Shown in pieces: positions 1 to 11,298 of a stretch of DNA of 64,000 nt. Under the pieces are notes generated by a model. It had not been told where the DNA came from and searched no databases. It saw nothing but the letters and a program-made list of their open reading frames with translations. Each line of letters opens with the position of its first letter. Position 1 is the first letter of the stretch. Origin of the DNA: Edaphochlamys debaryana (lineage: Eukaryota > Chlorophyta > Chlorophyceae > Chlamydomonadales); contig JAEHOE010000072.1 of assembly GCA_016858145.1 (NCBI GenBank), forward strand, positions 310,001 to 374,000, given 5' to 3'. Position numbers and translations under genes: made by a program.

Positions 1-1061
1 CCCTCCCCTCGAGCGGCTCGCGCCCGCCCCCTCCACCTCTCCATCCTCCCCACCCTCCACCTCCGCCGCCGCCTCCTCCACGCCCTCCACAGCCGCCGGG
101 CCCGGGCCCGTGGGCGGCTGGGAGCCGGGGTCGGGCGGGCGGTCGCTGCTGGTAGAGTACACCATGCTCTACGGCGTCAACGACACACAGGAGGACGCGC
201 GGAGGTGGGAGAGGGGAGCGGGCGAAGCGTGAAGCGTGTCGGCAGGAGCGAGCAGAGCCTTACCGTGTGACGGCCCCAGGGGCACCAGGGCCCAGAGAGG
301 GAGGGGGGACGCTGCGCCCCAACCCATGAAGTCCACGCGGACAGACCCCTCAGTCGCCCTTGCTCCCCACCCTCCTGCCCCCCCCCCCGCCCTCCCCCAC
401 AGGCTGGCCTCCATGCTCTCCCGCGTCAACTGCAAGGTCAACCTCATCTGCTTCAATCCGCACGCGGGGACACGGTGGGGCATTGAGAACGCGCTAGCCG
501 CGTGTCCAGATCAGTTGTAGGCGCAGATCCAGAACAGCTTTGTCGCCCACAGCGTGGGGCCCGGGTACCACGCGCTCAGCGTTCCTCCCCCAGGTCCGCC
601 CTTCCTGACCCAAACCCCTCCTCCTTCCCTTTCGCCAGGTTCCGTCCGTCCACAGACGAAGCCATCTGCGCCTTCCGTTCGGTTCTCATCCAGGTGGGGG
701 CTCAGGCGCGGGTTTGGGCGCAAGCAGCGAGTGGAGAGACAGAGGGGGGTATGGTTGTGTACCGGTACTTAGGGGGGTTGCACTCGCCGCTCGGGCGGGA
801 TGGAGTCGGGTGAGCAGCGCAGGAATTTCACGGACCACGCTCACCTGACGTTGGCCCCTCCCACCCCCCGATGGACCCCTCCTGCCCCGCTGCCGCCCCC
901 TGCAGTCGGGGCTGGTCTGCACCATCCGTGACAGCCGGGGCGACGATGAGATGGCGGCGTGCGGACAGCTGGGCGCCGTGGGGCTGCCCTTCCGGCCCTC
1001 GCCTATCCTGGAGCCGCCGGAGCGCTTCCGGCCCTTCCTGCTGCCGGAGGCAAAGGCGTAA
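1..1061 (+). CDS. RlmN-type dual-specificity RNA methyltransferase, C-terminal part (5' end outside window)
   Basis: Exons 1-204 (partial), 403-474, 639-693 and 906-1061 join in frame and end at TAA 1059-1061. The product matches the C-terminal third of the RlmN/Cfr radical-SAM family: EYTMLYGVNDTQEDARRLA, then KVNLICFNPHAGTRF, then IRDSRGDDEMAACGQLG. The cysteine in AACGQ (codon 960-962) corresponds to the family's methyl-carrying cysteine. Known members methylate C2 of an adenosine in 23S rRNA and some tRNAs using two SAM molecules and a 4Fe-4S cluster. In a green alga a plastid (or mitochondrial) location is likely, but the N-terminus that would show it is missing. The first exon holds about 45 residues of Pro/Ser/Ala/Gly-rich sequence before the conserved EYTMLYGVND block, which bacterial enzymes lack. 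The family call is firm; compartment and substrate are inferred. Confidence 0.93.
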
Positions 1062-1978
1062 CCGCAAGCGTGCACCGCAGGTCGTCGAGGGGTAGGGTTG
1101 CGGGTATCGGGCACGGAGGGATGGGCATCTGGCATCAAAGCTGCGGCCACGGGGCATCGAGAGGAGGGGAGGCTCGAGGCGGGTAGTGGTCGCAGTTTCT
1201 ATGGAAGGCCGTCTGTTGTAGTGGGGAGGGGGGAGGTTGGCTGCGCGCGAGGGGCAGGAGAGCAAGGCACATGTTGCTGTGCCCATGAACAGATGTCGAA
1301 AGGGTCACTGCTCAAGTTTGAACCTCGGCACAACGCTCTCAGAAGCTCTCAACGCACAGTAGTGAAGAGGCGAGATCTGTCTCTGCACAGCTGGGATGTG
1401 TTGTGCGCAGGCTGAGCAGAGGCTGGGCAGAGATGGGAGGTGACGGGCAATACTTGCCAGTTGCCGCTTGTCTCTTATTTGGCGCTCCGTATATGCGTGC
1501 TGCTCTAGGTGGCATAGGGCTGTTTCCAGCCAAGCGAAGCGGCTGTTGCAAGGAAGTGTGAAGGTGACCAACGCAAACGTGGCGAACTACTTTGTCTGCT
1601 CTAGCAGCCGCAAAAGCCAAAGGATCAGTCTAATGCATTTAAGCCAACTGCGTTCATCTGTCTGCGGCCCAACCGTGGTCCAACCAGCTGTCGGCACTGC
1701 TCTCCACGAGAGCAGTGCCCAACCCAATAGTTCGATTTGGAAGGTGTTTTGCAGTGTGACGCGCGTAGTCCCGGGGCGTTGTCGTGGTGCGACGTCGTGC
1801 AGGTGCAGTTTCCTTTCTTTTTAAGCCACGTTCAAGCGCTTGAATGGACTCCCCCTGAATGCATACACACTACGCTGACATAACTGATGCTTCAAACCCA
1901 ACCTAAGGAGCTCTCTCACAGAGACCTCGCTCATGAATGAAAGCCTCAAGTTGAGAGCTCTTGTAGAAACACTGCAGC
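1062..1978. other. Intergenic/UTR sequence between RlmN-like and RING genes
   Basis: This stretch should hold the RlmN 3' UTR and the promoter and 5' UTR of the next gene. Base composition falls below that of the exons after about 1,300. The short open frames here have no recognisable motif and no usable splice sites. I found no TGTAA signal. Nothing further can be supported. Confidence 0.5.
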
Positions 1979-4900
1979 ATGCGCTTGCTCTTGCTGTTCC
2001 TCGCTCTAGCCCTTGTTCGGGCTACGGAGGTGCACGAACGGCATAGGCCGCAGTATGGCCGTCAAGTTCTCAGCGGCCTGTCCTTACCGCGCTTCACCCT
2101 GAATACCTCTGTATTTAACGCCTACTTGAAGACTGGCGCTAATGGCGCTGTCACGGGAAGCGTGAACGTAGAGGTCTCGTCCGCGAGTGCAGCCTCTCCG
2201 GCACCTGCGGCCAGCGACGTCGCTGACGAGCTTAAGGTGAGCAAATAGCAGTGATAGGCCAGGATAAAGAAGATGCCGGGGATGCACGGCACATCGGCTG
2301 CACTGCACTTCTGCAAGCGTTCGTGCGAGGTATGAGCTGCTTCGCTGAGCCCGCTCATGTTGTCCTGTTTTCAGGTTACGTGGACACTTCACTCTGCCAT
2401 ACAAAAGGCTCTGGTGGCGTCCGCTGACGAGGTGGGCTATGAAGGGGTTGGCTCGAACGCCCAAGGCACGGGCCATTGAGACCTGGGGGACAACGGCGCA
2501 GTGTGCTGTGCGGGAATCCCTGGGAGCGTTCAGCGACGCCTTTCAGTTAGGCCGCAACTCAAAGGGGATAGGACCTCACTAGGGAATGGTCCCCGCAAAG
2601 GACAACCCGCAGGAAAGAGCACCCCAGGAAGCAGGGCCCAGGGCTCAAGACCCCTGCTCAAAACCTGCACCCCACAAGCCCCAGCGCCAGCGCTCCAGGC
2701 TTCGACGCCACCGCCTTGCTCTGCACAGCCATCTCTTCTCGGCAATCCGACCAAATGCCCTTGCCCGCCCACCCCACAGGGCGTGCTGAGTCCCAGGTTT
2801 CTGGCCCTCGGAATCGTGTGGTAGGTAGAATATGGGAAAGACACGGGTCCACGGACGGTTGGGCCCCCAAGGCCAGAGGCCGGATTTGAGTGCCCCCATG
2901 GGCCAAGCCGACTGCGCAGGCACAGCTGTGGCTAAGACGGCTGCGTTCCTACCACAGGCACCTGCAGCTGGTGAAGAGGCAGTCATGCCAGACCATGAGA
3001 CCCGAGATTGATCTCCGCCTGGTGGCAGCGCTCGCGGACGAGCCGGGATGGGGCAAGCGAGATAAGGTCCGCCTTGATGGAGGCATCGTCCTGCCTGGCG
3101 CTCCCGCTGGCGCCCCCTGGTGGTACACGGGTAGGAAACGCTTTGGCGCATACCTCAAGGCGGACAACGACACGTAACTTGGACCTTACACTGTACACGC
3201 TTATTGCTCCGGTGCCTCCCTCTCAGGGTTTACGACCAGGCTGGCGCGCAGCACACCTTCAATCCATCTCGAAGGCATCGGCCGCCTTGAGCTCATGGCT
3301 TCATCGCGCAACAAGGAGCTCGTCATCCGCCTTCACCTCTACGGCGCCAACCTATCCTGGGATGAGGGCAGCCGCCACCTCGAGGCCGCTTACAGCAGGT
3401 GTGTTGGCCGCTAGCACCACATGCTTTCCTGTGTATTGAATTCAGTCGGACTAAGGCTTTACGCCTGACCTGTCCGGCCCCACACTGCAGGGCCGCCACC
3501 CACTACAACGATGCCCTGGCGCTTGCTTTCAACGCGGGCGTGCGGACGCCCTTCTCGCGCTTGCCAACGGCTGTGGAGTGGGTTGCTGAGAAGGGGGAGG
3601 TGGAGACGGCCTTCGGGCTCCCCAATGGCGACAACACCACTGCTGTCCACGAGGTGGGGCCGCTTGCAGCCCGTTGGAGTTATGTAGCAAGCATCGTAGG
3701 TGCAAAGCGCTTGGCACGTCAAGCGCGTCCCTGCGCCCTGGCCCTGCCCTCCAGGTGCTGCGCTCCCTGGTCTTGGAGAACTTGCTCTGCCATCTTGGTA
3801 GCGAGAAGGCCGCGCAGGCAAAGGTGAGCAGCTCAGCACCACAGCACCTCTAGCCCAGTCCAAGCGCTTGGCCAACATGCGTGCGGGTATGGGGCTGCAC
3901 ATGATGGATGCACATGGTTGTGCCCCTTGTCGCCAACAAGTTTGTGCCCCTTCACCCTGCCACCAATGCAGTTGCCCGAGGTCTTGCGGGCCGCGTCGGC
4001 ACCCAGAGGCGGCAAAAAGCTGGCCAGGAGCTTAGCCCGGCTCTTGACGCCTTGCACAAGGGGGCACGGGAGCGCCCAGGCGGGCGCCCCGGACCTCGCC
4101 GAGCCCTCCACCCGCTCCCCGTCACGGCATGCCGTTACCGATGTGCCCTGGACGCTGTCCGAGCCGCGACCGGACAGCTCGTACGGCAGGGACGAGTCAG
4201 ACGGCGACAAGTGGACGAGCATCTTCGCGTGCGTGGCGGCTCTGGCCGCGTGCGCGATCTCGCATCACCTGCGCAGCCTGCTCAAGAGAGGCCCGACCTC
4301 GCGCTTGCCCAGCCCCCGGGGTAAGCCCGCGTCGCTGCCCTCCCCGGGCGTCCGCCCTCGCCCGGGTACCGGCGCCAGTACCGGCTCTAGCACGGGCGCC
4401 GGCGCGGCTGCCAGGCCGCAGCGGCCCCAGCGGCCCGCGCCGCCCGCGGAGCGGGCGACGTCTGCTCCCGCAATGGCTGCGGACCGGGTCCGTGCTGCGA
4501 TGCAGCGGGCGGGCGGAGGGCGGGCGGCGTCGGCCAGTGCGATGCCGGCCGACGAGGTTCAGGCTGCACTGGAGCGGGAGGGCGTGGAGAGAACGCCGTC
4601 CGCATCGGCCGTGCCGTCGCGCCCGCGCGTGCAGGTGGCGCGGCGGCGCGCCCCCTCGGCCTCCGGTGTGGAGATCGATCTGGGTCGGGCGGCGGCGGTG
4701 GTGGGAGCGGCGAGTGCACCCCGGCGGCGGCGCGGGTCGCGCGGCCAGGAGAGCGCAGGCGCGGAGGAGCCCACGGTGGCGGCCCGGGAGGTCCGCAATG
4801 GTGGAGGGGCGGAGCCGGCGGCAGCCCTGTCAACGTCGCTGGCGGCCGCGGCCGCGGCTACTTGCGAGGCAAGGTGCTCGATGGAAGTGGACGGGGCGGG

Positions 4901-5096
4901 AGCCGAAGACGGTTCCGTATCCATGCTGTGCCTGATCTGCATGGACGCGCCTCGTCAGCACGGCTTCCTGCATGGGGACAGCGTGCACGTGGGCGTGTGC
5001 GGAGGCTGCCTGCAGACCATGGCCGCGCGGAGCAAGCAGCTCACGTGCCCGGTGTGCCGTACCACGGTGGAGCGAACCCTGCTGGTCTTCACCTAG
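1979..5096 (+). CDS. Membrane-anchored RING-finger protein (putative E3 ubiquitin ligase)
   Basis: Seven exons: 1979-2236, 2375-2431, 2920-3130, 3227-3398, 3491-3653, 3755-3823, 3972-5096; all phases agree and give 684 aa. The start encodes a typical signal peptide (MRLLLLFLALALVRA). Residues about 20-385 form an unrecognised, presumably lumenal or extracellular region. A hydrophobic helix near residues 390-409 (IFACVAALAACAISHHL) follows, then about 220 residues of Ala/Pro/Arg-rich low-complexity sequence. A C-terminal RING of the CxxC...CxxC...CPVC type closes the protein (CLICMDAPRQHGF, CGGC, CPVCRTTVERTLLVF), as in MDM2/IAP-like C-terminal RINGs. This layout suggests a type I membrane protein with a cytosolic ligase domain, perhaps in ER quality control or receptor turnover. 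Substrate and N-terminal fold are unknown. The exon 3 acceptor at 2919 was chosen because the alternative at about 2960 breaks frame. Confidence 0.8.
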
Positions 5097-6587
5097 GACC
5101 TCCAGCTTGACAGGCGGACAAGACCACTTGCCGCTACTGGCTTACCGACAACTCATTAATGCTCGAGGAATCGACACGACATTGGCCGAGGCCGCAGCTG
5201 AGCTGTGGCGGCAGCATTTCGGTGGTATATTCCCGTTTGGCATAGGACACTCTCTTTATCTTGGCATAGACCTGACAGCAGCCTCGGTCGTTGCACTGTC
5301 ACCCGGGGTTGCTAATTGTGCAACATACATACGTGCGGCTGGCGTGCACACGTGTGTGGAAAGATGCAGATTGATATTGACAGTATGCGGCCACCGCTAT
5401 CCATGGTGCTCAGCAACGGAAGACGCGTCTGCGGGGGTAGGCCGGCCCCCTGTGGGGGTGCGTCACCTTGAGCCCCTCTGCATGCGGAGCTTGGTGCTTT
5501 AGGTGGATAAGGCTGTCAGCCTCGGGGCCTGGACGTGCATGTGACTGGTTATCCCGTTGAGCACAATCGCGGCGCTGAGAGGCGTGCGAGCGTCATACAT
5601 AACGTATCTAAGGACAGGGGGGGTGGATCGGGAGCCATATTATTTCGTTCATGTGACACCGCTTGCAAACGCCCGTGTGACGTCCGCAGCGTTCTGCGGG
5701 CTCAAGCCTGGCAGCAGGTAGACTGGCTTACGTCTGCCATGGAGCATATGTATGTATCATGGGTGGTTTGTATCATCTGACGCCTCTGAGCTGAAGGTGG
5801 GCGCCGCTGGCCTGGCAAGCAGGGCGTGCAGGGCATGGAGCGGTTGGTCGGCTCTAGGTTATGCGGTCATGCTTAACGCGGGGTTTCGGCGTGCTTCTTA
5901 GCCCGTGGGGCGCCTTCAAAGTAAGCTGTGTACGTGCATGCGTAGGCTGTGCGAGGCAGACATGCATCAGGCACTGCTGCCCGCTGCTGCCGCCGTAATG
6001 GTGTGCTGCTTTGCCTACCGTGGCAGAGTCTGTCATCAAGCTTAAGTTGGCTTTGTTTGACTAGACAGGGGACAGGGGGGTCATATCCAGCGTCTGGTCG
6101 TGACGTGCGGGTGTCACACACACACCGACTTGTCTCCCACTCAGCACAGTACTTGCATGCCAGGGGATATGAAATGCAGGGCGGCAGGCGCGCAATGCAA
6201 GGAATGACGTGCACCAAGGCACGGCCCAGTCGCCTGCTGCCAACGGCATGGCTAGACGTGAAGCAAGCTGTGTGAGGCGATCAGCATGGTGCCGTCAGGG
6301 TCTTCGGCAGTTACCAGCGACATGGCGGCACGCATGGGCAGCCGTTGGCTCTCCTGCGGCAGGGGGTGGGCTTGGGTGGGGCGGGCCGAAATGGAGGAAA
6401 CTGGCACGTCAGGTGCACCAGGCGGGCTGCATGCCTGCTAAGTCTACGCAGAATACCTTGAGGAGTCCGTGAAGCTCTGATGAAGCTACTGAGCGCTGAA
6501 CATTCGTTTCGCCGACGGGCTAAAACAGGCGTACGTACAACCGGCATTATGACTTCACGCAGTTCCTCTTCATTTTCCGGTGCACCG
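5097..6587. other. Long non-coding gap (3' UTR and intergenic)
   Basis: About 1.5 kb between the RING gene stop and the next promoter. GC is lower than in exons, and the open frames are short and without motifs. It probably contains the RING gene 3' UTR. I see no TGTAA signal, tRNA or repeat that I can support. Confidence 0.5.
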
Positions 6588-6595
6588 TATATATA
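6588..6595 (+). promoter_or_regulatory. TATA-like box upstream of the Fringe-like gene
   Basis: TATATATA lies 44 bases before the chosen ATG (6639) in a GC-poor stretch. Initiation about 30 bases downstream would leave a very short 5' UTR, so either the UTR is short or initiation is elsewhere. Seen directly; function is inferred. Confidence 0.45.
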
Positions 6596-6638
6596 CAGTA
6601 ATAGTATCGCAAGACCACATACATGCCAGTCGCGCTGT

Positions 6639-9600
6639 ATGGAGCTCCGCCGGCTCCTCGGCGGGGCGTTGTTGCTGTGTTTTTATAGCCTAATAAGCTC
6701 GCTGCTTACAAAGGTTGCAACGGCACAGCAGCAAACGCAGCTTCACGACCCGGCACGCGACTTCATCCTTGTCCAGGCAGGATGCCAGCAACGGCTGCCG
6801 CTCTTGCACACTTCGCGCGTATGGCGCGACAAGGTGCGACTCTTTCCTGTCTTGCGCAGACTCGTCGGCGCGAGTTTTGGGGGCGCGAGGTTTGACCTTT
6901 GACTTGACTCCCCCTTCCCCTCGCCACCCTCACCACACGACCCCCGACACCCGCTGCTTGGCGCTCGGCCCCCCGATATGCCATGTCACACCTCCAGAAG
7001 CACGGAACCGCACCCTGCCCCCCCGTCACACCCGTACACATCCACCTGCTCGCAGATCCCCGTGCGGACCTTCTTTGCCATCGAAGACTCGGCCCTGGCC
7101 GACACCCTGAACCGAGACCCTGAGGCTCGGGCGCTGAACGAGGCCTACGGTTACTGGCCGGTGCGCTGTGGAAGGGGCCCTGGTGTTTGTCCTTCTCACG
7201 TACCCGGCTGCAGCCGTGTAGGCATGCACTGCCCGGCAGCGTCAACCTGCCTGCCTGTTGTGCGGCTTGCTGCAGTGCCACCTCCGGTGCTTGCGGGGCG
7301 CCTAAGCAGGCGTGCGCCCTCTTGCCCGGGTTCTGTCACTGCTTTGCAGGATGATCTCACCTACACGAACAATCCCGGTGGGCGTGGAGGGGGGCCTGAG
7401 TCCGGGAGGTCCTCCTGAGCGAGCCCGGATGCTTGACCGTGGGCGGAGGCGTGTTCGGAGCTTCAGTCCCTCCACCCTTCGCATCATCCGCTGATGCCCG
7501 CCAGCCAAGCGGTTTCCTCGTCTCCCACCCTGCAGGCGGCTTGCGGCATGCGCTGTCGCCCTTGCTAGCTCACGCGCACTACGGCGATTCGTACAGGTGG
7601 ATGCTGTACGGCGATGATGACACGCTGTTCTTCTTGCAGGGTGCGTCTCGCCCGGGGGCCGTTTCATTGCCCGCGTTTAGTGAATGCTGCCCAACGTCCC
7701 TAACCCACGCACTTGCAGCTGCGCTAGCCAGCGAGCTCCCCTGCCAGATAGAGCCTCGTGCCAGGAGTTTGCCTACATTGTGCCACGTCCCTGCGTCCCC
7801 TGAACGACCGTGGCACCTATCCACTCCGTCCTACCCCCGCAGGCGCCCAGCGGCTGCTCCGGAACTTCGACGCGGACCAACCGCTGGCCATCACCGACAA
7901 CACCTGGTGAGGTCCGCCCGGGCCCCCTGGGCCCTGGGCCCGAGCGGACCTGCCTGTGGGCAGCGGGTTTGTGAGGCACACCTGTGAAAAGCGTCTACAA
8001 GAGGTTCACAGCAGCTACGCACCCCCCCACCCCGCACGCTCCCCACCCACCCACTAGGTACATGGACGAACGCGCCTCCCCGGTGGCGCCCCGCTGCCTC
8101 CCCTGCAACTTCAACGTCTCCCTGTTGGACGGAGCGGCGGAGGTGGGCGGTCCAGCTGCTCGCATGGAACCGCATTAGGAATGGTCAGCGCTGCCCTGAT
8201 GGCGCACCTCGTGGACTGCAGGTCATGCTCCGTGGCAACCCCTCCCCCCCAAACCACGTGCTCGCGCTGCAGGGCTCGAGTTTCGTGCCTCGGCCCGCCT
8301 GCCCTTTCTGCTTGATCGACTTTGCTTGCGGCAGGTGACGAGTGGGTTGGTGGGGCTGTCCTAGCGCAACTGTTGTCGTGACTGGAGGGCTGGCTGCGTG
8401 GTGTCAGCGCAGGGCTTGTCCCCAGCGCCCCTCTCTGGGCACCTCACACCCAGGCCCTCCGCCAGCGCCCCTTCCCACCGCTCCCTGTAGCTTTGCTCAT
8501 ACCACCCTTCATGTCATCCGCCGCTTCCGCCACCTCACACACGCCCCGTAGGTACGCGGAGGGGAGCCGCTGCAACCAGAGCCACACAGAGGCCCTGGAG
8601 CGAGCGTTTGGCGCACGCATGCTTTCCCAAGCCCACGACTCCCAAGCTCAGCACGACCTCCGGAGCGCTGCGGAGGGGGCTGCTGCCAGGCTCGGCGCCG
8701 CCTTCCTAGACTGGGCGCGAGGGGCGTGCCACCCGGGCGGAGTCAAGTGCGCAGATCCCAGCCCGCCCTTCCCCATCTGCGCAAAGCACAACCCTAGGTG
8801 AGCTCTGGCAGATGGGCGCGTGATGGGCGCGTGGGAGCGTCAGAGCCACAGCGCTGTGTTGTACCGTGTTTTACCCCCATCAAGAAGCTGCCACCCGCTC
8901 GTGGGTTCGTGTGGTGTGCAGGGCGCACAACGAGGATAACAAGGGCCGTGAGGTGGACTGCGCGGCAGTGCACCATGGTACGCAAACTCGCGGCACACCT
9001 CCTCCCACCAAGGCACCTCGGGCACATGGGTCAAGCTTGACCGCATGGGGCTCGTGAGGCTCGTCCGTGTCACATGCAGAGTCGCCGTTTGTCCTTGATC
9101 CCGACGTGTCACCGTGCCTCTCTTGCCAACCCCTGGCAGGCGGTGCGGGCATGGTCCTGTCCGTGGGGCTGATGCGGCTGCTGGCCCGGTACGGCAATGA
9201 GTCCACCCGGATCGTGCTGCGCATGGGCAAGACCACGGGCGGCGACGCGCTCTTCAGCAGGCAAGGACGGGGTGGGAGCGCGCGCGGTCCACTGCTCGCG
9301 ACCCTCCCCTCCTCTGCACCGCATCACTCCTTGCGCCCAGCCTTGACTGTGCGCTCTGGCCGCTTCTTACAATTCCTTACCACGCCACTCTCTCACCCGG
9401 CGCCCGCCCGCAGCCTGCTGTTCAAGCACCGCATCGGCTTCACTGACCCTGGGGGCCGCTTTGCCCAGTCCGCGCCGCACGGGCGTTACGTCTACTTCAG
9501 CGAGGGTGCGCCCTGGGGCTGGCGGGGCGTGCTGGGGCAGGGGCCCGAGGACTTGCTGCGGTGCGGCAGCCGCCGGCTGGCGGCCGCCGCCAACGCCACG

Positions 9601-10143
9601 GCCCACGCGGAAGCGGAGGCGAGGGCCCGGGACAGCGACCGAGAGCGGCTGTGGAGTGTGGAGCACTGGGTGGCGGCACATGCCCTGGCGTCCAGACTTA
9701 ACGTGAGGTGCCGCCGGGGGGCCCGGGAGGCGGCGGCGCTTTGGGGGCGGGGGTGGGGGTGTACAGGCTTCCTGCTTGCCTCGCAAACTGGAGCTCCGGT
9801 GACTGTATGGGGCTTCCGGCCACGCGTACGTGTTCTCCGTTGCCCGCCTTGTCCTGCGGTGCCCGCCATGCGGAGCAGTCCACCCTGCACTTGATTCGTG
9901 CCTGCACTCCGCAACCCCTTGCCCCGGCCGCAGGTGACCGCGGCGGCGGCCAACATGGCCCACGTGTGGCGCTCGCAGGCTCGGGCGCTGGAGATGGTGC
10001 AGCGCGCGAGGGAGCACGCGCACAGCCGGGCCAGGGGCGGCGCGCGGCTGACGCTGGGCGAGGCGCTGCACGAGCGCCTGTGCGCGCGGACGGAGGCGGA
10101 GGCCGGGGTGGCGGGCGGTGCAGGCGCTGCGGGTGGCGCATGA
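6639..10143 (+). CDS. Fringe-like / family GT31 (DUF604-type) glycosyltransferase
   Basis: Twelve exons: 6639-6833, 7056-7160, 7350-7377, 7536-7640, 7843-7906, 8058-8142, 8273-8334, 8552-8797, 8922-8977, 9140-9260, 9414-9702, 9934-10143; 521 aa, all in phase. An N-terminal hydrophobic signal anchor (LLGGALLLCFYSLISSLL) predicts a type II Golgi membrane protein. IPVRTFFAIED, YRWMLYGDDDTLFF (DxD metal/nucleotide-sugar site, 7613-7621) and GGAGMVLSVGLMRLLARYG are the hallmark Fringe/beta-1,3-glycosyltransferase blocks. A Cys-rich middle segment is probably disulfide-bonded. Members transfer Gal, GlcNAc or related sugars to O-linked glycans; the donor and acceptor here cannot be told. The intron 9261-9413 uses a GC donor and is open in frame. 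The ATG at 6623 was rejected because its frame stops at once. Confidence 0.87.
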
Positions 10144-10775
10144 GTGTTCGTGGGATGATGGGGAGGGTAAGGAGGAAGGCATAGGATGGCCTGGTTACAA
10201 GGGGCTATGTATGGAGCGGTGGCCCAGGGGGTGAGGGCTGAGGGGGCTGCCGGCTGCGTGGGGTCCAGACTGTCAGGCTTTGCAGGTTGGGCGAGCGTGC
10301 GGCTGTCCCGGTGCGGATGGGATACGACGACACGTACCATGAGGGCAAGCTGTCAGGAGGCTGCTCGTTAACTCTGCAATGGCGAGTGCCAGCGCTGGGT
10401 GCCCAAGGCACACGCGGAGCACCGGCGCTTCAGGACTACAACCTACCGCCTCCGATCAAGTGTCTCACTCCTGGAACTCTGCCTTCCACCTGCTTCCTGT
10501 CAGCCCTGGCCCTTCACGCACGGCGACAAGCACGCAACACAGCTGTGCCCGGACTGCCGGTACGTTGCGGACCAGCCGTGCCAACGGTGCAAGAGGCTCT
10601 GAGTCTGTCAAGGCTGCAACTGCACAACTGCGGCGCGAGAGTGTCGTGTCGCGTGTAGTGTTCTATCCTATCTATTTGTGTTTGCTATGCGCTGGGCCCG
10701 GCCGGGGCATAGTGAGCCCGGCAGTGCCACGACTGGTCAATGCCGCATATCGCGACGGCCGAGCAAGCGCACAAC

Positions 10776-10780
10776 TGTAA
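10776..10780 (+). terminator. Putative polyadenylation signal TGTAA (Fringe-like gene)
   Basis: TGTAA lies about 635 bases after the stop codon at 10143. TGTAA is the established poly(A) signal in Chlamydomonas and relatives. Position only; the cleavage site was not checked. Confidence 0.5.
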
Positions 10781-10886
10781 GCAATAGAGGAGAGCAAACA
10801 CTATTACTTGGCCGGGCGGGTTGGGCGTGGGGTGCAAGCTGGTGCACACGACCGCAGACGGCAGACGGCAGACGGCCAGTGATCCA

Positions 10887-10923
10887 GGGGGGCTTCGCCC
10901 CCCCGAAGCTGGCGCTTCGCGCC
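10887..10923. repeat. Cluster of short GC-rich palindromes with CTTCG/TTC loops
   Basis: GGGGGGC-TTC-GCCCCCC (10887-10903), GAAGC-TGGC-GCTTC (10905-10918) and GGCGC-TTC-GCGCC (10911-10923) are perfect inverted repeats packed side by side. They lie in the presumed 3' UTR of NUP98-96 or between the two convergent genes. They resemble the short palindromic repeats that crowd volvocine organelle genomes, but the origin here is inferred. Confidence 0.6.
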
Positions 10924-11298
10924 GGGGGCTCAGCCCAAAAAGCTCGTCAAAAAGCGTTAGAGCGCAAGAGGCCCTAAACCCCAGGTCCGCCCAACACTGC
11001 GGAAATCCCGAAACGTCCCGTTACTGCTACCGTGCAAGACAGAAGACGGCCGTGAGCTTCGCCATGCGCATTCGCCCTCCGGCCTACACTACTGTGTGGT
11101 ATCCATTGCAAAACCCCAACGCCCTATCCCTATTCAAGGAAGCCGTCTTGGCCCTCAAACACAAAAGCCTCCGCAACAATTGCCCCCGAAGTGGAGGACA
11201 GAGTTCGCGGCTCTTCCACATAGCTCGCAGCACGCCTTCGCAAGTGACGCCCTTCAACCCTCCACCCGATTTCACAAAACCCCCTTCTTCCTCCTCCC

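Larger units (their letters stand above)
10144..11298. other. Convergent 3' UTRs of the Fringe-like gene (+) and NUP98-96 (-)
   Basis: Sequence between two converging stop codons (10141-10143 on +, 11301-11299 on -). It holds the TGTAA signal at 10776 for the plus gene, a short tandem repeat of a GCAGACG-type unit near 10,855-10,875, and the hairpin cluster at 10,887-10,923. No convincing coding exon is seen. Confidence 0.55.

Noticed and set aside
2960..3130. Acceptor CCACAG at about 2960 for exon 3 of the RING gene
   Set aside because: With exon 2 ending in phase 0 it runs into a stop; the acceptor ending at 2919 gives an open, helix-like exon.
6623..6688. Alternative ATG for the Fringe-like gene
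   Set aside because: Its frame reaches a stop after about 21 codons, while the ATG at 6639 leads into the signal anchor.
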